Shown one piece after another: positions 42,904-51,665 of a stretch of DNA of 64,000 nucleotides (the first letter of the stretch is position 1; the number at the start of each line of letters is the position of its first letter). A program made the translations under genes and the position numbers. Location of the stretch: NCBI RefSeq assembly GCF_900230195.1, contig NZ_OCNE01000017.1, positions 62,001 through 126,000 on the forward strand, read 5' to 3'. The stretch comes from Streptomyces zhaozhouensis (GTDB taxonomy: Bacteria; Actinomycetota; Actinomycetes; Streptomycetales; Streptomycetaceae). Below the pieces are notes generated by a model. It saw nothing but the letters and a program-made list of their open reading frames with translations. It had not been told where the DNA came from and made no database searches.

Positions 42904-43517
42904 ACGTCGTCGCCGATGACCGGCTCGGGGAGGGACCCCGCGTTGTGCTCCAGCAGACGCCACCCGCGCACGCCCTCGCCGAGGACGGACCAGCAGCAGT
43001 TGGAGACGCTGCCCAGCGCCTCCCAGCTCTCCGGCGCCAGACCCAGCAGCCGCCCGATGGTCGTGCGGATGGTCCCGCCGTGGCTGGCCACCACCAGCAG
43101 CCCGCCCGGCGGGAGCTTCTCCACCGCGCGCTCCACCACCGGCGCCGCCCGGTCCGCGACCTCCGTCTCCAGCTCGCCGCCGCCGCGCCGCACCGGCTCC
43201 CCGCGCTTCCACGCCGCGTACTGCTCGCCGAAGCGCTCCTCGATCTCCGCGTGCGTCAGGCCCTGCCAGTCCCCGGCGAACGACTCGCGCAGCGCCGCGT
43301 CGTACGACACCGGAAGACCGGTGACGGCGGCCAACTCGGCGGCCGTGGCCACCGCGCGCCGCAGGTCGGAGGAGACCACCGCGTCCGGACCCAGCCGCGC
43401 CAGCAGCCCGGCGGCCCGCCTGGCCTGCGCGACGCCCACCTCGGTCAGCTCGATGTCCGTGGTGCCCTGGAAGCGGCTCTCCAGATTCCAAGCCGTCTGA
43501 CCGTGCCGCCACAGCAC
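42900..43517 (-). CDS. Histidine phosphatase superfamily protein
   Basis: 205 residues from GTG 43517. RHG motif in LWRHGQTAWN (phospho-His), FQGTTDIELTEVG, SSDLRRAVATA, Glu in LRESFAGDWQG, and VVASHGGTIRTTIG with the second catalytic His. A phosphoglycerate-mutase-like phosphatase; substrate unknown. The GTG start removes part of the first beta strand; an upstream CTG at 43544 overlaps the rsfS stop (CTGA) and would add SAPGGRRIV, which agrees better with relatives. Downstream partner of rsfS in a five-gene operon. Confidence 0.92.
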   Translation of the reverse strand: MLWRHGQTAWNLESRFQGTTDIELTEVGVAQARRAAGLLARLGPDAVVSSDLRRAVATAAELAAVTGLPVSYDAALRESFAGDWQGLTHAEIEERFGEQYAAWKRGEPVRRGGGELETEVADRAAPVVERAVEKLPPGGLLVVASHGGTIRTTIGRLLGLAPESWEALGSVSNCCWSVLGEGVRGWRLLEHNAGSLPEPVIGDDV

Positions 43518-43540
43518 GATCCGCCGGCCGCCCGGGGCGC

Positions 43541-43972
43541 TCAGGAGGACTCACCGCCCGCCGTGTCGTCCGCCCCGGCGCCGGACTCGGCGCCCCGGCC
43601 CCTGGTCGCCACGGCGTCCTCGGGGAGCGCGATCTCCGGGCAGTCCTTCCACAGGCGCTCCAGGGCGTAGAAGACACGCTCCTCCGAGTGCTGCACATGG
43701 ACCACGATGTCCACGTAGTCCAGCAGCACCCAGCGGCCGTCCCGCTCGCCCTCGCGCCGCACCGGCTTGGCGTCCAGCTCGCGCAGCGCCTCCTCTATGC
43801 CGTCCACGATCGCCCTGACCTGCCGGTCGTTGGGCGCGGACGCCAGCAGGAAGGCGTCGGTGATGGCCAGCACGTCGCTGACGTCGTAGGCGATGATGTC
43901 GTGCGCCAGCTTGTCGGCGGCGGCCTGGGCGGCGGCCCTGACCAGCTGGGTGGCGCGGTCCGTGGCGGTCAC
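43541..43972 (-). CDS. rsfS: Ribosome silencing factor RsfS
   Basis: 143 residues from GTG 43972 (MTATDRATQL); the longer frame upstream is not conserved. The Iojap/RsfS fold is evident in DKLAHDIIAYDVSDVLAITDAFLLASAPNDRQ split over helix and strands, ending WVLLDYVDIVVHVQ and YALERLWKDCP. Binds ribosomal protein uL14 and blocks subunit joining in starvation. The order nadD, LCP gene, rsfS, phosphatase is conserved in Streptomyces. C-terminal 30 residues acidic and disordered. GAGGAG about 13 bases ahead of the start. Confidence 0.97.
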   Translation of the reverse strand: MTATDRATQLVRAAAQAAADKLAHDIIAYDVSDVLAITDAFLLASAPNDRQVRAIVDGIEEALRELDAKPVRREGERDGRWVLLDYVDIVVHVQHSEERVFYALERLWKDCPEIALPEDAVATRGRGAESGAGADDTAGGESS

Positions 43973-44083
43973 AGCTGCGGCAGTCTCCTCGGTGATCAGA
44001 GGTCGGTGCGCTCCGGCTGTCACGGGCGTCGGCAGTCCCGCGACCCGACCCTGGAACCCCAGGGTCTCATGCCGCACTGACAG

Positions 44084-46081
44084 TCACGGCTCATAGTCCT
44101 GCCCCAGCACCACCGTCACGTCCGCCGTCCCCGGACCGTCGCCCTCGGTGACCACGTCCTCCGGAAGGCCCAGGGTCCGCGCCGCGTCGAGGGCGGTCTC
44201 CCGGTGCTCCGGGACCTCGTAGAGGATGCTCGACTCCGTCGCGGTGTCGTCCACCACCCGGTTGTCGACCACCGTCAGACCGGCGCCGACCAGCGCGATC
44301 CTCGCCATCTCGCCCAGCGCGCCGGTACCGGACGCGTCCCTGACCCCGAAACGGACCGCGCCGCCGGACTGCGCATTGCTGACCGAGCCGCCCAGCACCT
44401 CGTGGACCAGGCCGTCGGCCGTCTCGTCACTGACCGTGCCGTCGTCCTCGACGGGGAGCGGTGCGGTGGTGTAGTCACCGGACTGCGCGTAGCCGGCGAG
44501 CGTGGCCAGGCTCACTCCCAACTCCTGCTCCGAGAGCGAGGGGTCGTGGATCTGGCGGAGGTTCTCCATGGCGGTGACGGCCCCCGAGTCGGTGGCCGGC
44601 AGCTTGTCCAGCACCGCCTCCATCACCTGCCCGAAGCGGACCAGCTGCGCGGACTGCGGCTCCTCGTCGGCGCGGTAGGTGGCGTAGGCGACGGCCTCCT
44701 GACCGGCCAGCCGCACCTCGTCGCCCGCCTCGACCAGCGGGCCCTCGTCGTCCTCGCCGCCGGGCACCTCGGTGTCGGTGGCGACGGTGATGCCGCTGAC
44801 GAGGTCGACCAGGTTCGCCAACGAGGGGGTGTTCAGCCGCCAGGTGCCCTTGATCTCCGCGCCCAGCAGCGCGCCGACCGCGTCCCGCACCGAGCCGGCG
44901 CTCTCGTCGGCGACGGCCTGGCCCAGGGTGGTGGCGCCGCCGTCGGGGGTGACCGCGAGCTCGTTGGGCAGCAGCAGCGTGGTGCCGCTGCCGGCCGAGT
45001 CGTTGGCGACCAGCAGCGCGGTGGAGGTCTCCTCCGAGTCCACCGGCCACAGATGGACCACGATCACGTCCCGCGCCTCCGCGCCGCCCCCCGCGGCGCC
45101 CTCCTCGGCGTCGCCGCCCAGGAACGGCAGCCGGTCGGTCGACCACAGGAAGCCGACCCCGCCGAGCAGCGCCAGCACCAGCGCCACCACCAGCAGCCGC
45201 TTGCGGCTGCGCCCGCGCCGCTTGGCCTCCTCGCGGCGCTCGGTGCGGCTCTCGCTGAACTTCAGCCAGTCGATGACGTCCTCGGACTCCTCGGACTGCT
45301 CGTCGACGAAGGAGAACTGCTCGGTCTCGTACGCCTCGTCGGGCGAGGCCCGACGCTGCTCGGGAACGGTCGCCCGGGGCGGCGCGGTGTCCGCCGGCGG
45401 CACGGGCGCCTGCTGGCCGGTGTCCTCCACGGGCGCCTGCCGCCCCGTGTCCCACTCCCCCACGACCGGCGCCTGCCGCCCCGTGTCCCAGCCCTGCTCC
45501 GTGACCGGCGCCTGCCGCCCCGTGTCCCAACCCTGCTCCGCGACCGGCGCCTGCCGCCCGGTGTCCCAGCCCTGCTCCGTGACCGGCGCCTGCCGCCCCG
45601 TGTCCCAACCCTGCTCCGCGACCGGCGCCTGCCGCCCCGTGTCCCAGCCCTGCTCCGTGACCGGCGCCTGCCGCCCGGTGTCCCACTCCCCCGTGACCGG
45701 CGGCTGCGGGCCGGTGTCCTGGCCGGTGCCCTGCGGGTAGCCGTGGCCGGGTCCCTGGTAGCCGTAGTCGGGAGCCGGGGGCACCGGGCGCTGGGCGCCG
45801 GTGTCGGAGGCGTAGGGGCCCCACTGGTCGTGGTCGGACGGCGTTCCGCCGTAGCCCTCCTGGCCCTGGTAGCCGGGGTCCTGGTAACCGGGCTCCTGGT
45901 AGCCCTGGCCTCCGCCCCGGTAGTCGTGCTCCTGGTACCCGTAACCGCCGCCGTAGCCGTAGCCGGAGTGGTCCGCGGTCCCCTGGTCGCCGGCCTGGTC
46001 CTGCGGGGGCTGGTGGTACAGCGGGCGCCCGTACGCGTCATAGCCGTAGATCTGCCCGTACGGCTGCTGTCGGTCGTTCAC
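44084..46081 (-). CDS. LytR-CpsA-Psr (LCP) type protein with LytR_C domain and repetitive N-terminus
   Basis: 665 residues. About 1-240: Gly/Tyr/Gln-rich cytoplasmic tail with seven WDTGRQAPV repeats. TM helix at about 297-317 (RLLVVALVLALLGGVGFLW) after an Arg-rich stop. About 330-550: LCP-like extracellular domain (IVVHLWPVDS, TTLLLPNELAVTPDGG, LVDLVSGITVATD, AYATYRADEE); several canonical Arg/Asp residues of catalytic LCPs are not obvious. About 565-665: LytR_C domain. The position matches the spore-wall LCP gene (SCO2578/ptdA-like) of S. coelicolor, which attaches glycopolymers to peptidoglycan. GTG start with GAAGGGCGG. Confidence 0.88.
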   Translation of the reverse strand: MNDRQQPYGQIYGYDAYGRPLYHQPPQDQAGDQGTADHSGYGYGGGYGYQEHDYRGGGQGYQEPGYQDPGYQGQEGYGGTPSDHDQWGPYASDTGAQRPVPPAPDYGYQGPGHGYPQGTGQDTGPQPPVTGEWDTGRQAPVTEQGWDTGRQAPVAEQGWDTGRQAPVTEQGWDTGRQAPVAEQGWDTGRQAPVTEQGWDTGRQAPVVGEWDTGRQAPVEDTGQQAPVPPADTAPPRATVPEQRRASPDEAYETEQFSFVDEQSEESEDVIDWLKFSESRTERREEAKRRGRSRKRLLVVALVLALLGGVGFLWSTDRLPFLGGDAEEGAAGGGAEARDVIVVHLWPVDSEETSTALLVANDSAGSGTTLLLPNELAVTPDGGATTLGQAVADESAGSVRDAVGALLGAEIKGTWRLNTPSLANLVDLVSGITVATDTEVPGGEDDEGPLVEAGDEVRLAGQEAVAYATYRADEEPQSAQLVRFGQVMEAVLDKLPATDSGAVTAMENLRQIHDPSLSEQELGVSLATLAGYAQSGDYTTAPLPVEDDGTVSDETADGLVHEVLGGSVSNAQSGGAVRFGVRDASGTGALGEMARIALVGAGLTVVDNRVVDDTATESSILYEVPEHRETALDAARTLGLPEDVVTEGDGPGTADVTVVLGQDYEP
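45428..45685. repeat. Tandem repeat within LCP gene (39-bp units, 78-bp higher order)
   Basis: Seven WDTGRQAPV copies on the minus strand, five with a 13-residue period ending alternately TEQG and AEQG. The alternation is also visible in DNA (tcccagccctgctccgtg versus tcccaaccctgctccgcg), pointing to a 78-bp unit that was duplicated. Encodes part of the disordered cytoplasmic tail. Confidence 0.9.
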
Positions 46082-46102
46082 CAGTGCCGCCCTTCGGTCC
46101 GT

Positions 46103-46726
46103 TCAGCGGGTGGGTTGCGACGGGTCCCGGTAGAGAGCGCGCTTGTTGATGTAGCGCACCACGCCGTCGGGCACCAGATACCAGACGGGATCGCCACGGG
46201 CCACCCGGGCCCGGCAGTCGGTGGAGGAGATGGCCAACGCCGGCACCTCGATCAGCGAGACGCCGCCCTGCGGCAACCCCGGGTCGGCCAGCACATGGCC
46301 CGGCCGCGTCACCCCGATGAAGTGCGCCAACGAGAACAGCTCGCCGGCGTCCCGCCACCCCAGGATCTGCGCGAGCGCGTCGGCACCCGTGATGAAGAAC
46401 AGGTCGGCGTCCGCGTACTCGGCACGCAACTCGCGCAACGTGTCGATGGTGTACGTCTTGCCGCCCCGGTCGATGTCGATCCTGCTGACCGAGAACTGCG
46501 GGTTGGAGGCCGTCGCGATGACGGTCATCAGATAGCGGTCCTCGGCGGGCGAGACCGACCGGTGCCCCTTCTGCCAGGGCTGTCCGGTCGGCACGAAGAC
46601 GACCTCGTCCAGGTCGAACCGCGCGGCCACCTCACTGGCCGCGACGAGGTGCCCGTGGTGGATGGGGTCGAAGGTGCCGCCCATCACCCCGAGCCGCCGC
46701 TTGCCGTCGGCTATCCGGTCTCGCAT
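46103..46726 (-). CDS. nadD: Nicotinate-nucleotide adenylyltransferase
   Basis: 207 residues from ATG 46726 (MRDRIADGKRRLGVMGG). Nucleotidyltransferase motifs GGTFDPIHHGHLV (GxFxPxHxGH) and ISSTDCRARVARGDP (SSTxxR). FVPTGQPWQK fits NadD. Makes deamido-NAD from nicotinate mononucleotide and ATP. TAGGGT lies six bases upstream of the ATG with no Shine-Dalgarno, so a leaderless transcript is possible; that hexamer overlaps the stop of the small membrane-protein gene. LCP gene follows 21 bp downstream. Confidence 0.97.
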   Translation of the reverse strand: MRDRIADGKRRLGVMGGTFDPIHHGHLVAASEVAARFDLDEVVFVPTGQPWQKGHRSVSPAEDRYLMTVIATASNPQFSVSRIDIDRGGKTYTIDTLRELRAEYADADLFFITGADALAQILGWRDAGELFSLAHFIGVTRPGHVLADPGLPQGGVSLIEVPALAISSTDCRARVARGDPVWYLVPDGVVRYINKRALYRDPSQPTR

Positions 46727-46736
46727 GGAGCAGACC

Positions 46737-46910
46737 CTAGCGGTCGCGGTTGAGCCGGGTGGTGATCCAGAGCAGCAACAACAGGCCAGCCAGCGCGCCA
46801 CCACCGATGGCGTAGGCGTTCAGACTGTCGTGCGCACCTCCCTCGGAGGCGAGCGGGAGCAGTGCCTCGGTGACGGAACTGTCGGCGGTCAGAGCGTTGA
46901 TCTGGGTCAT
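46737..46910 (-). CDS. Small single-pass membrane protein (57 residues)
   Basis: ATG 46910 to TAG 46737, MTQINALTADSSVTEALL at the start, one hydrophobic segment (AIGGGALAGLLLLLWITT) and a basic end RLNRDR: N-out, C-in single TM. Third-position GC matches real genes. I recall an equally small protein ahead of nadD in other Streptomyces, which supports it. Function unknown. TAGGCC-like hexamer five bases upstream suggests a leaderless start. Confidence 0.8.
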   Translation of the reverse strand: MTQINALTADSSVTEALLPLASEGGAHDSLNAYAIGGGALAGLLLLLWITTRLNRDR

Positions 46911-47047
46911 GCGACGGCCTATCCGGGAACGGGACGCTGGGACGTAGGGTCATGGTATGCGGAGGCGGAGGCGGCAGCCTCTTGCCCCCACCCGTCCGTG
47001 CGGTTCAGGGTGGGCTGACGGCCGCATCACGGACGGAGGGGGCGGAC

Positions 47048-48214
47048 ATGACGGACAACACGGGGCACGGGAACGACGCGGACGGCCCGGAGCACACCCG
47101 CGGGGAGGGCGCCGAGGGCCGGGAGCGCCCGGGAGACGACGTGGCGGGCCGGTCGGAGGCGGGGGTCGAGTCCGCCGTGCGACGACCCGACGACGGGCGG
47201 CGGCGCTTCCCGGGGATCTCCTCGCGCGCCTATGAACACCCGGCTGATCGTTCGGCGTTGGTCGCCCTTCGGAAGTTGACCGGTTTTGACACCGTGTTCA
47301 AGGCGCTGAGCGGGATGGTGCCGGAGCGCAGCCTGCGGCTGCTGTTCCTCTCCGACTCGGTGCGGGTCGACGAGCGGCAGTTCGCGCATCTCCACGAGAT
47401 GCTGCTGGACGCCTGCGCGATCCTCGACCTGGACCGCGTCCCGCCGCTGTACGTCTCGCAGGACCCGAAGCCCAACGCGATGTGCATCGGGCTCGACCAG
47501 CCGGTGATCGTGCTGACCACCGGCCTGGTCGAACTCCTCGACGACGAGCACGAGATGCGGGCCGTCATCGGTCACGAGGTGGGCCACGCCCTCTCCGGCC
47601 ACGCGGTCTACCGCACCCTGCTGCTCTTCCTGACCAACCTCGCGGTCCGGGTCGCGTGGATCCCGCTGGGGAACGTGGCGATCATGGCGATCGTCACCGC
47701 GCTGCGCGAGTGGTTCCGCAAGTCGGAACTCTCCGCCGACCGCGCCGGCCTGCTCGTCGGCCAGGACCCCGAGGCGTCGATGCGCGGCCTGATGAAGCTG
47801 GCCGGCGGCAACCACCTGCACGAGATGAACGTCGACGCGTTCCTCGACCAGGCCAGGGAGTACGAGGCCGGGGGCGATCTGCGCGACTCGGTGCTGAAGA
47901 TCCTCAACGTGCTGCCGCGCACCCACCCGTTCGCCGCCGTCCGGGCCGCCGAGCTGCACGACTGGGCGAGGACCCGGGACTACCAGCGGCTGATGGACGG
48001 CCACTACCCGCGCCGCGACGAGGACGGCGACGCGTCCGTCAGCGACTCGATGCGCGAGTCGGCCGGCCACTACGCGCGGACGGTCCGCACCAGCAAGGAC
48101 CCGCTGATGCGGCTGGTCAACGACGTGGCGGGCGGCGCGAGCGACCTCGGCGGCAAGCTGCGGGACTTCGCGACCGGGCGTCGCCCCGGAGGCGAGACAC
48201 CGCCTGATCAGTGA
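47048..48214 (+). CDS. M48 family metallopeptidase
   Basis: 388 residues from ATG 47048 (GGAGGGGGCGGAC ahead). About 1-60 acidic and disordered. Zinc motif VIGHEVGHALSGH near residues 173-185 (HExxH), third ligand Glu in FRKSELSADRAGL near 226-238. A hydrophobic stretch (TLLLFLTNLAVRVAWIPLG) lies between them as in membrane-associated M48 proteases of the Oma1/HtpX branch, but there is no N-terminal TM. C-terminal helical tail about 330-388. Divergent from the nadD operon. Substrate unknown, perhaps envelope quality control. Confidence 0.93.
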   Translation: MTDNTGHGNDADGPEHTRGEGAEGRERPGDDVAGRSEAGVESAVRRPDDGRRRFPGISSRAYEHPADRSALVALRKLTGFDTVFKALSGMVPERSLRLLFLSDSVRVDERQFAHLHEMLLDACAILDLDRVPPLYVSQDPKPNAMCIGLDQPVIVLTTGLVELLDDEHEMRAVIGHEVGHALSGHAVYRTLLLFLTNLAVRVAWIPLGNVAIMAIVTALREWFRKSELSADRAGLLVGQDPEASMRGLMKLAGGNHLHEMNVDAFLDQAREYEAGGDLRDSVLKILNVLPRTHPFAAVRAAELHDWARTRDYQRLMDGHYPRRDEDGDASVSDSMRESAGHYARTVRTSKDPLMRLVNDVAGGASDLGGKLRDFATGRRPGGETPPDQ

Positions 48215-48316
48215 CCCGCGCGGCGGCCGACCGCCCCGGGCCCCCGGCACCGCTGTCGACCGCCCCCGCCGCCGGGCACCGCGCGGTCCCCCGCGCCCCT
48301 CAGGCCGCCACCGGCC

Positions 48317-48354
48317 CTAGGTCACGTTCAACTGGCTAGGTCACGTTCAACTGG
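48317..48354. repeat. 19-bp perfect tandem duplication over a stop codon
   Basis: CTAGGTCACGTTCAACTGG at 48317-48335 and again at 48336-48354. The second copy encodes, on the minus strand, the last codons (QLNVT, stop TAG) of the SCO2583-like gene; the first copy repeats these bases after the stop. Confidence 0.9.
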
Positions 48355-49412
48355 CCGGGGGTGAGGGCCGCGCAGAGGACGGGGCGGTCCTGCTCGGCGG
48401 TCAACGGGTCGATGCCGCCGGCCAGCCGCTGGGACGCCGTCTCCCCGGCCAACAGCGGCGCGTACGCGTCCGCCGGGTCGGCCTCGCAGGCCATCGGCCC
48501 GGCCAGGGTGTCCACCTGCCGCAGCACCACGTTGCGATCCCGCAGCTCCTCCTTGCCGAACTGGAAGCGCACCTCGCGCCGCACCCCGAAGAGCGAGGCC
48601 GGCGCCCCCATCGACTCCGAGGAGCGCAGGGCGTAGACGAAGACGTGGTGCCCGGCTATCTCCAGCATGTCGTCGGTCGCCTCGGTGAACGTGAAGACGC
48701 CGTCGACCCGCACGTGCGGGTCGGCCATCTCCACCCGGTCCTGGTCGAAGCGCACCAGCCAGTCCGTCGCCCAGGACGGGCCGCCTTCGCCGTCCATCGC
48801 CACGTCGAACTGGTCCTGCTGCTCGACCCCCAGCAGCTCGCGCACCTCGCTGCGGGAGCCTCCGACGAGGACGTCCGGGTTGAGCGCGCTGGCCGTCAGG
48901 TACTCCTTGGCGAGGGTCAGCGCGGTCATCACCTGCTCGCGGGAGAAGTGCGTGGTCGGCTTCGGGTCGGGCAGCTCAAGGCCGCCGGGGCCCACGCCGA
49001 ACTCGCGGACCGGGCCCGTGCCGTAGAGCAGCTCCACGTCGATGTCGCCCGGCACCTCGCCGTCCGGCACCAGCGCCACCGTGCTGCCGGCGGGGCGGCC
49101 GGCGGCCAGCGAGCGCGGGGACTGGTAGGGGTTGTTGGCGCCCAGGTAGATCGCGGCGGCGAACGCCAACAGGATGATCATCGCCAGCGCCAGCCCCTGC
49201 TTGGGCACCGTGCGGACGATGCCCAACGGCTGCTCGGGCGCCCGGTCGCGCACGGCGACCGTGTGGTCCACCAGCCGCTGCTCCGCCGAGTACTCCTGGA
49301 GGCGCGCGGAACTGACGAACGAGTCGTCGAAGACGATCGATCGGTACTCCTCGTCCCCGGCTCCCGAGGAGCCACCGGGGCCTCCTTCGGGAGGGTCAGA
49401 TCTCCCGGCCAC
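48336..49412 (-). CDS. SCO2583-like membrane protein
   Basis: 358 residues. Short acidic N-terminal part with DEEYRSIVFDDSFVSSARLQEYSAEQR, one TM helix (about 74-93, LALAMIILLAFAAAIYLG) and an extracellular domain (LAAGRPAGSTVALVPDGEVPGDIDVE onward). The domain lacks motifs I know. The N-terminal VFDDSFV..AR pattern recurs in the neighbour (VVFDEEFVTAARIHE), so the two are related partners. In S. coelicolor the homologous genes belong to a spore-wall synthesis region. ATG at 49412. Confidence 0.87.
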   Translation of the reverse strand: MAGRSDPPEGGPGGSSGAGDEEYRSIVFDDSFVSSARLQEYSAEQRLVDHTVAVRDRAPEQPLGIVRTVPKQGLALAMIILLAFAAAIYLGANNPYQSPRSLAAGRPAGSTVALVPDGEVPGDIDVELLYGTGPVREFGVGPGGLELPDPKPTTHFSREQVMTALTLAKEYLTASALNPDVLVGGSRSEVRELLGVEQQDQFDVAMDGEGGPSWATDWLVRFDQDRVEMADPHVRVDGVFTFTEATDDMLEIAGHHVFVYALRSSESMGAPASLFGVRREVRFQFGKEELRDRNVVLRQVDTLAGPMACEADPADAYAPLLAGETASQRLAGGIDPLTAEQDRPVLCAALTPGQLNVT

Positions 49413-49526
49413 CGCTCCAGCCTAGGACTCTCCCCGGGGTGCCAAAAGCCCCCTCGGGCGGCGATTTTGTCCGACCGGCGCCCAGGCGACCGCCGGCGTC
49501 GGAGGGTTGGGGCGCGCGAGCGGTGC

Positions 49527-50273
49527 TCACGGGCCCCCTTCGACCAGCTCCACGCCCCCCGCGAACGTCTCGCCGGCGGGCGTCCCCGTGGCCTGCGGCG
49601 CGCTCTGCTCGGGGCGGACGGTGGGCGGCGGCGCCGGCCGCTGCTCGCGGCTGGAGTTGGCGCGCTGGATCGCTATCAGGGTCAGCGCGATGACGCTCAG
49701 GCTCATCACCATCGCCAGCACGCAGGCCACCGGCCGCTGCCAGCGCATCGGCCGCCGCACCGGGCCCGCGGGCGCCGGAGGGCGGTGCGGGGGCAGCGCG
49801 GACCCCGGCTCCGCGCGCTCGTGCGACTCGACGGGATCGGCGGGATCGGCGGGATCAGGGAGATAGCGGGTGTAGTCGGAGCGGTCGAAACGGCCCTCGT
49901 TCTCCGGGGAGTCGGGGTCGTCCAGGCCCGCCAGCTCCTCCGGGTCGTAGGGGCCGTCCCGCTCGGCCAGCCCGTCGGCGTCCGCCCGTCCCTCGGCGCG
50001 CTCCCACGCCTCCGCCCCCTCGAAGCGGCCGAACGACCGGCCGCCCCCGGGGTCGAGGTCGGGGTCGCGGTAGAAGCCCGGCCCCTCGGGGTCGGCCCAG
50101 CCGGCGGCGGCCGCGCGGGACCGCTCCTCCGCGCTGGGCTCGTGGATGCGGGCGGCGGTCACGAACTCCTCGTCGAACACCACGGCGGCAAGGGCCTCGT
50201 CGGCCGCCCCCGCGTCCTGGCTGTCGGGCCCCTCGCCGTCCGGGAACGGCGGGCCTCCCACGTCGTCCGGCAC
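49527..50273 (-). CDS. SCO2584-like spore wall biosynthesis protein
   Basis: 248 residues. About 1-175 is a long acidic cytoplasmic region with VVFDEEFVTAARIHEPSAEERSRAA, similar to the start of the SCO2583-like protein; DPADPADPVES repeat near 140. One TM helix at about 184-204 (ACVLAMVMSLSVIALTLIA) and a 40-residue Pro-rich outer tail. S. coelicolor SCO2584 is reported to take part in the spore-wall-synthesising complex. Lies between proA and the SCO2583-like gene, all minus strand. Confidence 0.87.
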   Translation of the reverse strand: MPDDVGGPPFPDGEGPDSQDAGAADEALAAVVFDEEFVTAARIHEPSAEERSRAAAAGWADPEGPGFYRDPDLDPGGGRSFGRFEGAEAWERAEGRADADGLAERDGPYDPEELAGLDDPDSPENEGRFDRSDYTRYLPDPADPADPVESHERAEPGSALPPHRPPAPAGPVRRPMRWQRPVACVLAMVMSLSVIALTLIAIQRANSSREQRPAPPPTVRPEQSAPQATGTPAGETFAGGVELVEGGP

Positions 50274-50322
50274 CCTTCCAGCGTAGGGCGAAGAACGCGG
50301 CTTAGGGAGGCCCGAGGGGAAT

Positions 50323-51618
50323 TCACCCCCGGGTGTGACCCTCTCCGGTCACCACATAGGTGGTCGAGGTCAGCTCGGGCAGCCCCATCGGGCCCCGGGC
50401 GTGGAGCTTCTGCGTGGAGATCCCGATCTCGGCGCCGAAGCCGAACTGGCCGCCGTCGGTGAAGCGGGTCGAGGCGTTCACCATCACGGCCGCCGAGTCC
50501 ATCCGGGAGACGAAGCGCCGCGCGGCCGCCGTGTCCCCGGTGACGATCGCCTCCGTGTGGCCCGAGGTCCAACGGCGGATGTGCGCCACCGCCGCGTCCA
50601 GGTCGGGCACCACACCGGCGGCGATGTCGTAGCTCAGGTACTCGACCGCCCAGTCCTCGTCCGTGACGGCGGCCACCTCGATGCCCGCCTCAGCGCCCGC
50701 GCGGCGCCAGGACTCGTCGCCGTGCACCGTCACCCCGGCCGAGGTCAGCGCGGCCAGCGCCATCGGCAGGAAGCGGTCGGCGACCGCCTCGTGCACCAGC
50801 ACCGTCTCCGCCGCGTTGCACACGCTGGGACGGTCGGCCTTGGAGTCGACCAGGATCTCCACAGCGCGCTCCAGGTCGGCCGCCGCGTCCACGTAGACAT
50901 GGCAGTTGCCCGTGCCGGTCTCGATCACCGGGACCGTGGACTCGGTGACCACCGTCTCGATCAACGAGGCGCCGCCGCGCGGGATCAGCACGTCCACCAG
51001 GCCGCGCGCCGTCATCAGCTCGTGCACCGAGTCCCGGCTCTCGCCCGGGACCAGCTGCACCGCGTCCGCCGGCAGCCCGACCGAGGCCACGGCGTCCCGC
51101 AGCACGGCCACCAGCGCCGTGTTGGAGGCGTGGGCGGAGGAGGAGCCGCGCAGCAGCACCGCGTTGCCCGACTTCAGGCAGAGCGCGGCGGCGTCCACCG
51201 TCACGTTGGGCCTGGCCTCGTAGATGATGCCGACGACGCCCAGCGGCACCCGGACCTGGCGCAGCTCGAGCCCGTTGGGCAGGGTCGAGCCGCGCACCAC
51301 CTCGCCGACCGGGTCGGGCAGCGCGATCACGTCCCGCACGTCGGCGGCGATCGCGGCGATCCGCTCCTCGGTGAGCGTCAGCCGGTCCACGATGCCGGCG
51401 GAGGTGCCGTTGGCCCTGGCCCGCCCGACATCCGCCGCGTTGGCCTCGACCACCTCGGCCGCCCTGGCGACCAGCGCGTCCGCGACGGCCGCCAGCGCCG
51501 CGTCCCGCGCGGTGCGCGGCAGCGGCGCGAGGTCGGCCGCGGCCGTCCTGGCGCGGCGCGCGGTGGCGAGGACGGCGGACTCGGACGAGGCGTTCACTGA
51601 GGGCGCTGTGCTGCTCAT
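50323..51618 (-). CDS. proA: Glutamate-5-semialdehyde dehydrogenase (gamma-glutamyl phosphate reductase)
   Basis: 431 residues from ATG 51618 (MSSTAPSVNASSE); TAGGGT seven bases upstream suggests a leaderless transcript. ALDH-fold with VPLGVVGIIYEARPNVTVDAAALCLKSGNAVLLRG split over the cofactor site, catalytic Cys in KADRPSVCNAAETVLVH, and the C-terminal DGGQFGFGAEIGISTQKLHARGPMG pattern of ProA. Reduces gamma-glutamyl phosphate to glutamate semialdehyde with NADPH in proline synthesis. Separated from proB by one gene, as in S. coelicolor. Confidence 0.98.
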   Translation of the reverse strand: MSSTAPSVNASSESAVLATARRARTAAADLAPLPRTARDAALAAVADALVARAAEVVEANAADVGRARANGTSAGIVDRLTLTEERIAAIAADVRDVIALPDPVGEVVRGSTLPNGLELRQVRVPLGVVGIIYEARPNVTVDAAALCLKSGNAVLLRGSSSAHASNTALVAVLRDAVASVGLPADAVQLVPGESRDSVHELMTARGLVDVLIPRGGASLIETVVTESTVPVIETGTGNCHVYVDAAADLERAVEILVDSKADRPSVCNAAETVLVHEAVADRFLPMALAALTSAGVTVHGDESWRRAGAEAGIEVAAVTDEDWAVEYLSYDIAAGVVPDLDAAVAHIRRWTSGHTEAIVTGDTAAARRFVSRMDSAAVMVNASTRFTDGGQFGFGAEIGISTQKLHARGPMGLPELTSTTYVVTGEGHTRG

Positions 51619-51665
51619 GCGTGTCACCCTAGCGGCCGGCACCGACAACGGGCGCGCCCGCGGCC

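Noticed and set aside
45428..45685. CRISPR array
   Set aside because: Repeats are contiguous, in frame with the LCP gene and have no spacers.
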